64,000 bases of DNA from a virus: positions 1 to 64,000 of IMG/VR virus record IMGVR_UViG_3300043436_002028; one strand, given 5' to 3'. Positions 17,901-24,799 of the stretch are shown in pieces. Position numbers and translations under genes: made by a program. Each line of letters starts with the position of its first letter. The stretch's first letter is position 1. The notes below the pieces were generated by a model. That model had not been told where the DNA came from. It was given only the letters and a program-made list of their open reading frames with translations, and searched no databases.

Positions 17901-19595
17901 GAATCTGCAAAGATTGATAATTTTCTTGGCGGTGATTACTCAACTGCATCTCTTCGAAAGCTAAATGATTATAAAATTTCTTTAGCCCTTGAACAAGATG
18001 CTTCGTCATCAGGTGCTCAGATTATTGCATTAACAACTCGAAACAAACAATTAGCTGAATTAAGCAACGTAATACCTACAACTCAGAAGAAACGTTTATA
18101 TGATGAGATTGCAGCAGCCACTTATAACGATCCAAGATTTAAGACTTTAAATGAAAAGTTTGGTCTTAATGAAAAGGATTTAAGAAAGGCGGCTAAAGCT
18201 CAAAACATGGTTACTTTCTATGGTGCTGGTGAAAGAACTGGCATTTTCAACGTAGAAGGTAAACTTGCTAAAGTTTTAGAGAAAGATGCTAATACACTTG
18301 TTGTAAAAGCTGCTGACAGAGATACAGTACTTAATGAAATTAGCGCTAGAATTGCTAGATACGAAAAGGTCGACCCTGAAACTGCAGAAGAACTTAGAGT
18401 GCTTAGAGAAAATGTTAAGGATGTCTTTAACAAAGGGATTGATCCAGGTGATGATATCTTAGATCAACTCTATTTCCTGGAGCCTAAGACTAAAGATCTT
18501 GTTGAAAAACTATCAAGGTCTTACGAGAAAATTGTTACACCAAATGATTTTAAGGTGATTGCTCAAATTATGAGTGAGTACCTTAGAGAGCAAGTTCCTA
18601 TTCTAAAAGAGTTTACTAGATTTTTCGGCAGATTGGCAGAAGACTTTTTAACTAATGCTAAACCTTCTAAGTCAGACTTTGACTGGCAAACTATTGCTAA
18701 AGTTACATTAAGAGGTTCAAAGCAAAAAGGCTACACGTTACCTAACTACGTAAGCGAATTATTAGGATTAAAGCCAGGGCAACCTGTTAGTGAAAAGATT
18801 CTAAGTCGTTTTGGTTTCTGGAAACCTAATGGTACTTTAAATGAAATTGTTTATGGTATACAAGATCCAAAAGCAAGAAGAACAGGTGCTAAGTATTTAA
18901 AAGTTGACTTACTACAGCTAAAAACTTTAAACGAACTAGAAGTGTTTTATGCTAATAAATTACCTAAAAGCTGGACAAATGTCCCTTGGGTTAATTTTGA
19001 TGGTAAAACAATTGAACAAAACTTTACACAAACATTCGAAGAAAGACTTAGATACCGAGATGAAAATGGTAACTGGTTTACTAACATTTTGCAAGTTCCT
19101 CAAAAGACCGAAGCAACTTGGTGGGAGCAAGTTATCAACAAGTCTGGTAAAATAAATGATATTGCAGATGCAACAAAGGCAAGAACTGCTTTTGCTGTTA
19201 ATGGCAACCATTCTAACGATGCTGTAATTGTTAAACGTTTTCATTTATGGGGCCGTGAAAACAATATCACAACATCAACTATTCATGATGCTTTCTTTGC
19301 AAATGCTGCAGACATGTTAAAAGCTAGAAATGCTTTAAGAGGCATTTATGCAAAAACATTAGATCGAAATGTCATTAAGTCTACATTAGACGAAATGAAA
19401 GCAAGAGGCCTTCCAAAAGAACTTTATGACAAGTACTTAGAGGAAGCAATTGAGCTAGGTCTAATACCCGTTCCTGGAAAGTCTAGAGTTGGTGGAAAAT
19501 TATTGAAAGAATCTGATATCCTCAAAAAGGAAGATATTCTGAAACAAATTCCAAGCAATTTTCAAGATGATTACGGGTGGTATGGTGTGGGTTAA
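14967..19595 (+). CDS. MuF head protein fused to a T7-family virion RNA polymerase
   Basis: 1542 residues from ATG 14967, preceded by AAGGA. Residues about 175-255 form the MuF/SPP1 gp7 head-morphogenesis segment (VLDARTTPVCAHRDGTTYPI, then PPAHFNCRST). The C-terminal part carries single-subunit RNA polymerase motifs: DHRAR (D861, R865); QDASSSGAQ with motif A D1011; RKAAKAQNMVTFYGAG with motif B R1073, K1077, Y1085 spaced 4 and 8 like T7 R627/K631/Y639; TIHDAF with motif C H1440-D1441. Residues 260-850 are helical and unassigned. MuF proteins are minor internal head proteins, so I infer a polymerase packaged in the capsid and ejected with DNA, as with phage N4 gp50. One G-to-A change in DxxGR is the only motif departure. 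Confidence 0.85.
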   Translation: MTVNANTQIYDKAIDRAAMIRLYERRVNGKIELVIDGHTVRVDKLIKDANLSQKGFEKLREAIDQELTKTYKETFNISKRSLLDLVSDQLSYAYQNVENAMGQIWRTQRPQRRIAEEIVLEKPLHENRTLAAGWAGVSVSEKKRLEALIRKGISEGKTADQIALEVRKGNVHNITRMQSKALVVTAITSVTAQTDHAVYKANERALAGWQYVAVLDARTTPVCAHRDGTTYPIGDTSHLPPAHFNCRSTTIPVFKSWDDISKLEGAAEVRRRNLEGLTDKQKAFYDGQTPMRETYNDWLFRQPQDVQLRHLGDYQKVQLFNSGQIRLEKFTNPEGNSIGIKELRAMTDDGYELPNDTKKFASAKQKLDSMQLGASTPDDFFDNQKLKNTLVDYYLLQAGELDGTLSITNYRGLLIGTKRSAKNRVLTSPPREDQLKFNPITGRYEDIRLYQPNPAVLSNNLRLLDESNVLLDRDKEFIRSVNDSLAEKMSVNERAVVVDNLRTLFTRHRKNPEPWANFKAVVQSQIKFDVMNVSDAIETQLRRDTNLMKKLLQDNYIDPVLGPVQLDELHDSFIANIGKKNKWEDKVAPKIARELREVFDLSIPLVIKNRLSDADLQQFYLKFAHRLSLADLPDRDQFAVALGRDLYNLANLNGARNAWYKLGMKLLEAKNVNKFFEIETFGVQKRRMKSRLSGTYFGPYYDTIAYNIRVTDPRVQEYAQLTRKVELGLRVAVTSDKNRLVFREGYKTYFIDRGVLGFEDTRIPITSTSSFSDFPEEFVDKEFIDALNWASQAKYKIDSDYYDFINKLLYFEDDKGKAQFYNGLNNYRKYIASRGDAYERFKAMEWLRKSDKAFSNHPFVDHRARIYDRGLISPQSGETFRPFLNTAEPKNFSPEEFKDLQDQIGAFLGGLSDYLEGRFNSLTITGRQKIADKWRPELVKIGNHMLRAKPNDIRAVLESDLLANIDGEEQGKFLRFAIESAKIDNFLGGDYSTASLRKLNDYKISLALEQDASSSGAQIIALTTRNKQLAELSNVIPTTQKKRLYDEIAAATYNDPRFKTLNEKFGLNEKDLRKAAKAQNMVTFYGAGERTGIFNVEGKLAKVLEKDANTLVVKAADRDTVLNEISARIARYEKVDPETAEELRVLRENVKDVFNKGIDPGDDILDQLYFLEPKTKDLVEKLSRSYEKIVTPNDFKVIAQIMSEYLREQVPILKEFTRFFGRLAEDFLTNAKPSKSDFDWQTIAKVTLRGSKQKGYTLPNYVSELLGLKPGQPVSEKILSRFGFWKPNGTLNEIVYGIQDPKARRTGAKYLKVDLLQLKTLNELEVFYANKLPKSWTNVPWVNFDGKTIEQNFTQTFEERLRYRDENGNWFTNILQVPQKTEATWWEQVINKSGKINDIADATKARTAFAVNGNHSNDAVIVKRFHLWGRENNITTSTIHDAFFANAADMLKARNALRGIYAKTLDRNVIKSTLDEMKARGLPKELYDKYLEEAIELGLIPVPGKSRVGGKLLKESDILKKEDILKQIPSNFQDDYGWYGVG
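15583..15705 (+). other. GC-rich patch over the MuF signature
   Basis: About 120 bases are clearly richer in G and C than the surrounding AT-rich gene, with codons such as ACC, ACG, GCG, CAC, GGG, CCC and CCG that are rare nearby. The patch coincides with the conserved MuF motif. It may mark recombination with a GC-richer relative or strong constraint. Confidence 0.6.
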
Positions 19596-19599
19596 GAGA

Positions 19600-19616
19600 C
19601 CCCGTTAAATTAACCC
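19600..19616 (+). promoter_or_regulatory. Repeat element copy 2, candidate promoter for scaffold/capsid genes
   Basis: CCCCGTTAAATTAACCC differs from the other copies only in its first base. It begins 4 bases after the stop of the MuF-polymerase gene and about 105 bases before the scaffold gene, the place where strong late transcription of capsid genes would be wanted. Confidence 0.6.
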
Positions 19617-19632
19617 AGGTGTAGACTCACCT
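19617..19632 (+). other. RNA hairpin directly after repeat element 2
   Basis: AGGTG-TAGACT-CACCT forms a perfect 5-bp stem with a 6-base loop beginning on the base after the element. It may protect the 5' end of the capsid mRNA, or take part in promoter recognition. Confidence 0.45.
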
Positions 19633-19721
19633 ATATTAGGTAGGTAGTTTATATATTGAATCCATCATTAATAGAGATTGTATTTCTATTATTTAATGAG
19701 TTGTACTCAAAGGATATTAAA

Positions 19722-20402
19722 ATGGCTGATAACCAAGGTCAGAATACTGATCAAAACACTGACAACAACCAGAATAGCAATCAGAACAATGCTTCTGACA
19801 ACTCTCAAAACAAGTCAAACACACCTCCTGATGTTGACTCATTAGTACAAGCTAAGCTTGACGAAGCATTAAGAGACATCAAGTCAAAACTTGATAAGGC
19901 TTATAGTGCTCGTGATGAGGCTATGACTAAAGTTAAAGAGTTTGAAAAAGAGAAGCGTGACGCTGAATTAAAACGCTTGCAAGAAGAAGGCAAATTTAAA
20001 GAAGCCTACGAAATGCAAGTTAATGAACTTAGTGCAAAACTTACTTCTGCTGAAAAGCGCAATATTGAGTTAACACGAGATATTGATGTAAGAAACTCTT
20101 TGTCATCTCACCCTTTCAGAAATGAGAATGCCGTAGAAATGGCATATCGTGAAATCGTGGGGCAACTTGTTCAAAATGAACAAGGTGTTTGGGTTCATAA
20201 AACAGGAATGAGTATTAAAGACTTTGTTAAGTCTTTTGCTGACGCTGATGACAACTCTTTCTTGTTTAAACCGAAAACTAGTTCTGGTTCTGGAAGCAGT
20301 GGTACGAAGCCATCTGATACGTCTGGAGGCAAGAAATCTATATTTCAAATGTCTCAAGATGAAGTTTTGAAACTCGCCAAGGAAGGTAAACTCCGTGGCT
20401 AA
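19722..20402 (+). CDS. Capsid scaffolding protein
   Basis: 226 residues from ATG 19722, preceded by AAAGGAT; an upstream in-frame TTG at 19656 has no ribosome site. The N-terminus is a low-complexity Asn/Gln/Asp tract (residues 3-38), then a long charged coiled coil with KAYSARDEAMTKVKEFEKEK and RLQEEGKFKEAYE. The C-terminus is Ser/Gly-rich followed by KKSIFQMSQDEVLKLAKEGK. This is the usual pattern of scaffolds directly before major capsid genes. It should be lost from mature heads. Confidence 0.8.
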   Translation: MADNQGQNTDQNTDNNQNSNQNNASDNSQNKSNTPPDVDSLVQAKLDEALRDIKSKLDKAYSARDEAMTKVKEFEKEKRDAELKRLQEEGKFKEAYEMQVNELSAKLTSAEKRNIELTRDIDVRNSLSSHPFRNENAVEMAYREIVGQLVQNEQGVWVHKTGMSIKDFVKSFADADDNSFLFKPKTSSGSGSSGTKPSDTSGGKKSIFQMSQDEVLKLAKEGKLRG

Positions 20403-20424
20403 ATCAATTTAAGGAAATTTTAAA

Positions 20425-21609
20425 ATGACTGCTCGTACGAACGTTGCTGGTGCTGATAACTTTGTGTTACAGGAAGCAATTAGTGCTTATACCGATGAAG
20501 CTTACACCAATGAAAAGAAGCTTGTCGGTACTGGTATTGTTGGTGATAACCCCAATATCGATACTTCTACTGAGACCTTTATTGGTCAAATGCGTTGGTT
20601 CAAGCCTTTGAACCCTACTGTGAACGTTGCTTCGCTGACTGACGCTACTGATGGTACGAAAACTAACTATAGCTCAGACTACCTGAACTATGTTAAGACT
20701 GTTCGTACGCATGGTGCTGAGAAGGTCAACATGCAACAAGTGGTGACTCAGCAAGACGGTCTTGCTAAGATTGGTCGTGACTTTGCCGAAACTCGTGCTA
20801 AAGATGAACACAACGCTCTGTTGTCTATTCTGAAGGGTGTGGCTATCTCTGAAGCTCTTAACGGTGCTGCAGCTGGTTCTGGTCAGACTGGTCTTGGCGG
20901 TCAAACCTTCGACAACGATCCTGCTGACAAGCGTTATGGCTTCTACGTGGATCTTGGTTCTAGCAAGCCTGTTGTTGCAGCTACTTCCGCTGTTCAAGGT
21001 GCTGCTCGTGCTGAAGCCTTCTTGAATGCCTTTGGCATGGCTTATAAAGATTATGAGCCTGAGTACGCTTATCTGGTTACTTCGCCTGAGATCATGGCTT
21101 CTCTCCGTTCTGCTAACTTGGTCGACTCTGACCCTGTGCAAGACGGTAATGTCATGTTCAACACGATCTTCCAGGGTAAGTTCCGTCTGATTCAGACTCG
21201 TGCTGCTCAAAGCTTGTCTTCTGCTGAACTGACCAAAATCAACAGCGGTGGTGGTGTTAACATTGTTGGTACAAAGACTTCTTTCATTGTGCTGCCTGGT
21301 GCTGTCGCAATGAGACCTCTGTCTGTGCCCGATCAAGTTGAAATCTACCGTGATGGTAACAAGTACAAAGGTGGCGGTGCTACCTCTGTTTGGTATCGTT
21401 GGGGTTATGTCATGGCTCCCGCTGGTTACAACTGGGCTGGTTCTGCTGACAAGTTCCCGTCTGATGCCGAGTACATGTATGCTATTGAAAGTGGTACTCC
21501 GAAGGCTGTTACTTCGATTACTGATGGTGCTGCCAGCACTACTGGTTCTTGGGGTCGTAAGTTCAACTCTGCTCTGAGTCTTGGTATTCTGCCAGTCTTC
21601 CACGCTTAA
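20425..21609 (+). CDS. Major capsid protein
   Basis: 394 residues, directly after the scaffold and before connector genes, with a good ribosome site (TAAGGAA). The composition and length suit an HK97-fold capsid protein; the region around 21330-21440 (VPDQVEIYRDGNKY..GG.TSVWYRWGYVMAPAGYNW) looks like the C-terminal P-domain of such proteins. Codon use differs strongly from the neighbours: more CTG, CGT, GGT, AAC and TTC, as expected for the most abundant phage protein. That bias also creates a long false open frame on the other strand. Confidence 0.88.
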   Translation: MTARTNVAGADNFVLQEAISAYTDEAYTNEKKLVGTGIVGDNPNIDTSTETFIGQMRWFKPLNPTVNVASLTDATDGTKTNYSSDYLNYVKTVRTHGAEKVNMQQVVTQQDGLAKIGRDFAETRAKDEHNALLSILKGVAISEALNGAAAGSGQTGLGGQTFDNDPADKRYGFYVDLGSSKPVVAATSAVQGAARAEAFLNAFGMAYKDYEPEYAYLVTSPEIMASLRSANLVDSDPVQDGNVMFNTIFQGKFRLIQTRAAQSLSSAELTKINSGGGVNIVGTKTSFIVLPGAVAMRPLSVPDQVEIYRDGNKYKGGGATSVWYRWGYVMAPAGYNWAGSADKFPSDAEYMYAIESGTPKAVTSITDGAASTTGSWGRKFNSALSLGILPVFHA

Positions 21610-21627
21610 TTTTACTAGGAGACACTT

Positions 21628-22107
21628 ATGGCACTCGTTAAGGGTACAAACTCCTATGTAACTGTTGCGGAAGCTGATTCTTACTTTGAAACCAGAATAG
21701 ACGTAGCTGCTTGGGCTTCGGCTATTGAAGGTGAAAAAGCAAAGGCTCTCGTTACTGCAACAATGGTCTTAGACAATCTTGACTGGACAGGAGCTGCCGT
21801 AAGTGAAACTCAAACTCTGGCCTTTCCTAGAGCTGGTTCATATTTTGATCCTCGATTAGGGGTTTATGTAGAACTTGTTTCTACTACAGTCCCTAGTCGA
21901 ATCATTACTGCAACATTTGAGTTAGCATACCACTTGTTGAATAATGATGGATTATTAGATGACACTGGCGAAGTTGATAATTTAAGAGTTGGTTCAATTA
22001 CTCTAGACAATATTAAAACAGCGTCTAGAATTCCCGCTATAGTTAAGCGTCTTGTTAAGCCGTTACAGGTAAACCAAGGCGCTAATGCTTGGTGGAGGGC
22101 TAATTAA
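21628..22107 (+). CDS. Head-tail connector (DnaT-like/gp6-type)
   Basis: 159 residues. The N-terminus TNSYVTVAEADSYFETR and later DNLDWTG, LAFPRAG and V...(T)FELAYHLL are the marks of the connector family often annotated as DnaT-like. It would form the ring attached below the portal. Its stop overlaps the next start by one base, in a run of connector genes. AGGAGA precedes the ATG. Confidence 0.8.
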   Translation: MALVKGTNSYVTVAEADSYFETRIDVAAWASAIEGEKAKALVTATMVLDNLDWTGAAVSETQTLAFPRAGSYFDPRLGVYVELVSTTVPSRIITATFELAYHLLNNDGLLDDTGEVDNLRVGSITLDNIKTASRIPAIVKRLVKPLQVNQGANAWWRAN

Positions 22108-22460
22108 TGTCTTATGAAGCCCTTATCAACACAAACTTAAATAGAGCTTTCAATCTGGTAAAAGACTTGGCAACTGATGTTCAGTTAACTAAGAAAACAG
22201 GTGATAGCTTTGACTTTGCAACTGGTGCATCAACTCCTGTTCTTTCTTCAGCAATTTATACAAAAGCTGTTGTAACTGATACTGAAAAATCTTCTACAGA
22301 TAGAAACACTACTAAGAAATTAGTAATGTTAAAGACTGAAGAGATCGGAAGTGTCAGTAATTACGATACGCTACAGTATCAAAATGCTGCATGGAAAATC
22401 GGGCCTGTTATAAAGAGTACACAATTCATAACAGTTGTGGAAATCTTTAAGGAGGCCTAA
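22107..22460 (+). CDS. Putative head closure protein
   Basis: 117 residues in the position of the head-closure/stopper gene, between the connector and tail-terminator genes, with single-base overlaps on both sides. The sequence has a beta-barrel-like pattern (KKTGDSFDFATG ... WKIGPVIKSTQFITVVEIFKE). The role is assigned by synteny and size, not by a diagnostic motif. Confidence 0.6.
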   Translation: MSYEALINTNLNRAFNLVKDLATDVQLTKKTGDSFDFATGASTPVLSSAIYTKAVVTDTEKSSTDRNTTKKLVMLKTEEIGSVSNYDTLQYQNAAWKIGPVIKSTQFITVVEIFKEA

Positions 22461-22864
22461 TGGGAAAATATGAAGCCTTAGAAACAGATGTATTTTCTGT
22501 TTTCTCGCAACAATCTTGGAAAAATGAAAACATAAAAACATTTCCTGTAAATTTTGTTACAGTAAATCCAGGAAATGAGTTTATCAGAGTTTCTGTTCTT
22601 CCTAGCGGAGACGGCATTAACATCAAATCTGTATCCGGTTTATTTGTTGTAGATATATTTACACCTGCAGGAAATGGACCAAGACGTACATCTCTTATTG
22701 CAGATAAGTTAGATCAATACTTAGTTGGTAAGGTGTTAACCACATCTTTAAACGGATCTACTCAATTTCTTAATAGTACATTAAGATCAGTTGGGCTAGA
22801 CCGTGACAATCCTTCTTTGTATAGATCTATCTACCAAATCCCTTTCAATTACTTCGGAGTTTAA
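22460..22864 (+). CDS. Tail terminator protein (DUF4128-like)
   Basis: 134 residues. The pattern LETDVFSVFSQQSW ... FIRVSVLPSGDG ... GLFVVDIFTPAGNGP followed by a helix and TLRSVG.. is typical of tail terminators that cap the tail tube and join it to the head. It lies just before the tube gene. GGAGGCC provides the ribosome site within the end of the preceding gene. Confidence 0.75.
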   Translation: MGKYEALETDVFSVFSQQSWKNENIKTFPVNFVTVNPGNEFIRVSVLPSGDGINIKSVSGLFVVDIFTPAGNGPRRTSLIADKLDQYLVGKVLTTSLNGSTQFLNSTLRSVGLDRDNPSLYRSIYQIPFNYFGV

Positions 22865-22870
22865 TTTAAA

Positions 22871-23470
22871 ATGGCTCACATTTCTTCAATCGGCGCTGGC
22901 GTTTTCTCGGACTTGTCTGTTGCTACGCCTGCTACCGACTTCACTGCCGCTACTTTAGCTGGTTTGGATTCTGCTACTGAGTTTCAAGCTCTGTTCGCTA
23001 CAGAGATTGATTCGGTTGGCGGTACTAAAGCTGCTAACACTTTCACTCGCATTAAGAACGTGCGTGAGTTCCCTGCTATGGGTACTCCTCCGAACGTTGT
23101 TAACGTGCCTGTGTATGGCTCTAAGACTTCTCAACAGATTCAAGGTCAGGCTGATTCTCCGACTATGGAAATCACTGTTAACTTTGTGTCTGCAGAGTGG
23201 GCTAAAGAATCGGCTAACATTCTGGGTTCTATGGTTGGCGATGGCAAGCAATATGTCTTCCGCTTTGCTTTGATGAACTCTCAGCCTACTGGTTCTGGCG
23301 CTACTAAGTACGCCTCTACTTCGGCTGGTCTCGGTACTGTTCAAAACAGCCAGTACTACTGGGTTGGTAAGCTGGAAGCTCTGCAGGTTAATCCTCAGCT
23401 GACGGACGCTAACACTGCCACTGTGACTATCACTGTGCAGTCTGAGTTCTATGGTGCTTACACCATCTAA
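22871..23470 (+). CDS. Major tail tube protein
   Basis: 199 residues between the tail terminator and the chaperone genes. It begins with a small beta-rich domain and contains NVVNVPVYGSKTSQQIQGQA and an EITVNFVSAEW strand, as in siphovirus tube subunits. Codon use is shifted to CTG, CGC, AAC and GTG like the capsid gene, which supports very high expression. It would assemble into the tube around the 2609-residue tape measure. Confidence 0.82.
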   Translation: MAHISSIGAGVFSDLSVATPATDFTAATLAGLDSATEFQALFATEIDSVGGTKAANTFTRIKNVREFPAMGTPPNVVNVPVYGSKTSQQIQGQADSPTMEITVNFVSAEWAKESANILGSMVGDGKQYVFRFALMNSQPTGSGATKYASTSAGLGTVQNSQYYWVGKLEALQVNPQLTDANTATVTITVQSEFYGAYTI

Positions 23471-23478
23471 TTAACTAA

Positions 23479-23536
23479 TTGGGGTGTGTCCTTGGTTAAG
23501 ATACTTAAATACACAACTAACATAGTGTGGCCCCAA
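23479..23536 (+). other. Nested inverted repeats after the tail tube gene
   Basis: TTGGGG at 23479-23484 pairs with CCCCAA at 23531-23536; inside are TGTGT/ACACA and TTAAG-ATA-CTTAA. The transcript could fold into a long hairpin between the highly expressed tube gene and the next gene. There is no T tract, so it is more likely an mRNA stability or processing signal than a terminator. Confidence 0.35.
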
Positions 23537-23553
23537 TATCTATAAGAAGTATT

Positions 23554-23793
23554 ATGGCTCAAGATTCTACACAAAAGCCTTTTAGTATGGGTTATGTGCT
23601 GAGAACTACAGCAAAACACATGCGTAAAAGCATTGATATTAGTATCAGAAAGACCTTCGAGAGAGTACCTGAGTTTGCAGAGGATCAGGCTAAATCTCAA
23701 GAAGTGTTTCAAACTCTTTCATTTCTGCACACAATGAGGAAGCAATTAGATGACTTCCAAGCTAAACATTCCGAAAATTTCAAAGGTGAATAA
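23554..23793 (+). CDS. Small charged tail-region protein
   Basis: 79 residues from ATG 23554; an in-frame GTG at 23527 lies inside the inverted repeat and is less likely. The protein is helical and charged, with RKSIDISIRKTFERVPEF. No family is recognised. It lies between the tube and the chaperones and may aid tail assembly. Confidence 0.55.
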   Translation: MAQDSTQKPFSMGYVLRTTAKHMRKSIDISIRKTFERVPEFAEDQAKSQEVFQTLSFLHTMRKQLDDFQAKHSENFKGE

Positions 23794-23794
23794 T

Positions 23795-24100
23795 ATGTCA
23801 GAAGGCATTAAGTCTCTTGTTGGTCGTAAGATGACCAAGAACGTTAAGTTCATGGGTGAGGACGTTAAGATTTCTAAACTTAGCGTTTCTGAAGTCATGG
23901 AAATTCAGGAACGTGCTAAGGTTCTTGAAAAGGATGAAGCCGAAGGCTTTAATATTCTGAAGACTGTTATTCGTGCATCTGTTGAAGGTGCTAATGATCT
24001 GTCTGATCAGGACTTTGATAATTTCCCGTTGGATGAGCTGTCAAAGCTTTCTAATTCTATTATGGAATTTTCTGGTATTGGTCAGAACCAGGGAAAATAA
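23795..24100 (+). CDS. Tail assembly chaperone G (short product)
   Basis: 101 residues from ATG 23795; the open frame reaches further upstream without a ribosome site. Patterns such as KNVKFMGEDVKISKLSVSEV and the acidic helix with DEAEGFNILKTVI are those of tail assembly chaperones. The frame ends in GGA AAA TAA, where a slippery heptamer GGGAAAA sits immediately before the stop, so a share of ribosomes should continue in the -1 frame and make the longer GT product. It binds the tape measure during assembly and is absent from the virion in known systems. Confidence 0.82.
   Translation: MSEGIKSLVGRKMTKNVKFMGEDVKISKLSVSEVMEIQERAKVLEKDEAEGFNILKTVIRASVEGANDLSDQDFDNFPLDELSKLSNSIMEFSGIGQNQGK
24091..24097 (+). 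promoter_or_regulatory. Programmed -1 ribosomal frameshift site (GGGAAAA)
   Basis: G GGA AAA in the zero frame is the X XXY YYZ type and nearly the same as lambda's GGGAAAG. The zero-frame stop follows at once (24098-24100). The -1 frame is open through the site and codes for the T-like domain up to 24441. Confidence 0.88.
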
Positions 24101-24441
24101 CGCTTTCAGATGAAGAGCTAACTGTATATGAGGTTGCTTTTCATCTGAAAATGCCTGTTTATAAAATTGCTCAAGAAATGACTTATGAGGAATTTCTTGG
24201 TTGGCTTGATTATTTTGAGAAACGTCCTCCTGAGTGGAGAGCTGATGATAGAGCATACAAATATCTTCAAACCCAAGGTGTAAAAGAGAAACCTTGGTCG
24301 ATATTTGCATCTTTGAATGCAATTTACAACAGCAAGAAAGCACCTGTCCAAGATGGAATGGTTGATGCCAGTTCATTTAAGAGTTCATTGATGTTCTCAA
24401 AGATGATGGGCGCTGTTAATGGAGATAAGTTATCATTATGA
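24097..24441 (+). CDS. T-like extension of the G/GT tail assembly chaperone
   Basis: The -1 frame runs from the slip site, adding 114 residues to give a fusion of about 215. It starts ITLSDEELTVYEVAFHLKMP and contains EFLGWLDYFEKRPPEWRADD, a Trp-rich helical pattern typical of lambda gpT-like domains. The first in-frame ATG (24151) has no ribosome site and would cut off conserved sequence, so expression by frameshift is the better reading. The next gene begins within its stop (ATGA). Confidence 0.82.
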   Translation: MTLSDEELTVYEVAFHLKMPVYKIAQEMTYEEFLGWLDYFEKRPPEWRADDRAYKYLQTQGVKEKPWSIFASLNAIYNSKKAPVQDGMVDASSFKSSLMFSKMMGAVNGDKLSL

Positions 24442-24746
24442 TTAGAATAACTGGAATTGAGCAAGCTATAAACAAAGTTAAACAATACACTCAGGCTCAA
24501 ATAGAACTTGAGAAAACAAAGCAAATTACATCTTTAATCCAAGAACTCAAAAACGCAACTCCAGTTGATTCTGGTAATGCAAGAGATAATTGGAAAAGAG
24601 ATGGTGATGCTATTGTGAACGAGGTAGATTATATATCTCACCTTAATGAAGGTACTTCACAACAGGCTCCAGCATTTTTTGTTGAGAAGACTGTATTAGC
24701 ACATAAGGGTGTAAGCCCTAGTGGTATGATTGTGAAAAATATCTGA
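24438..24746 (+). CDS. HK97 gp10-like minor tail/neck protein
   Basis: 102 residues: a helical N-terminus, then LKNATPVDSGNARDNWKRDG, a beta segment and HLNEGTSQQAPAFFVEKTVL. This T-P-V-D-(S/T)-G-x-x-R-x-x-W and N-x-G-(T/S) pattern is typical of the HK97-gp10-like family (tail completion/neck). Its place after the chaperones is later than usual. An intrinsic terminator follows after 4 bases. Confidence 0.75.
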   Translation: MIRITGIEQAINKVKQYTQAQIELEKTKQITSLIQELKNATPVDSGNARDNWKRDGDAIVNEVDYISHLNEGTSQQAPAFFVEKTVLAHKGVSPSGMIVKNI

Positions 24747-24750
24747 CACC

Positions 24751-24788
24751 GCCCCGCTAGAGTTAATCTTTAGTGGGGCTTTATTTTT
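24751..24788 (+). terminator. Intrinsic terminator before tape measure
   Basis: GCCCCGCTAGAG at 24751-24762 pairs with CTTTAGTGGGGC at 24768-24779 with two G-U pairs and a 5-base loop, followed by TTTATTTTT. It would reduce transcription from the abundant capsid/tube genes into the tape measure gene. Confidence 0.8.
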
Positions 24789-24799
24789 AGGAGTTCCTA

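Noticed and set aside
20674-21603. 309-residue open frame on the minus strand inside the capsid gene
   Set aside because: It mirrors the whole capsid gene and results from its biased codons (few TTA/CTA/TCA on the sense strand). It has no ribosome site and no recognisable protein pattern.
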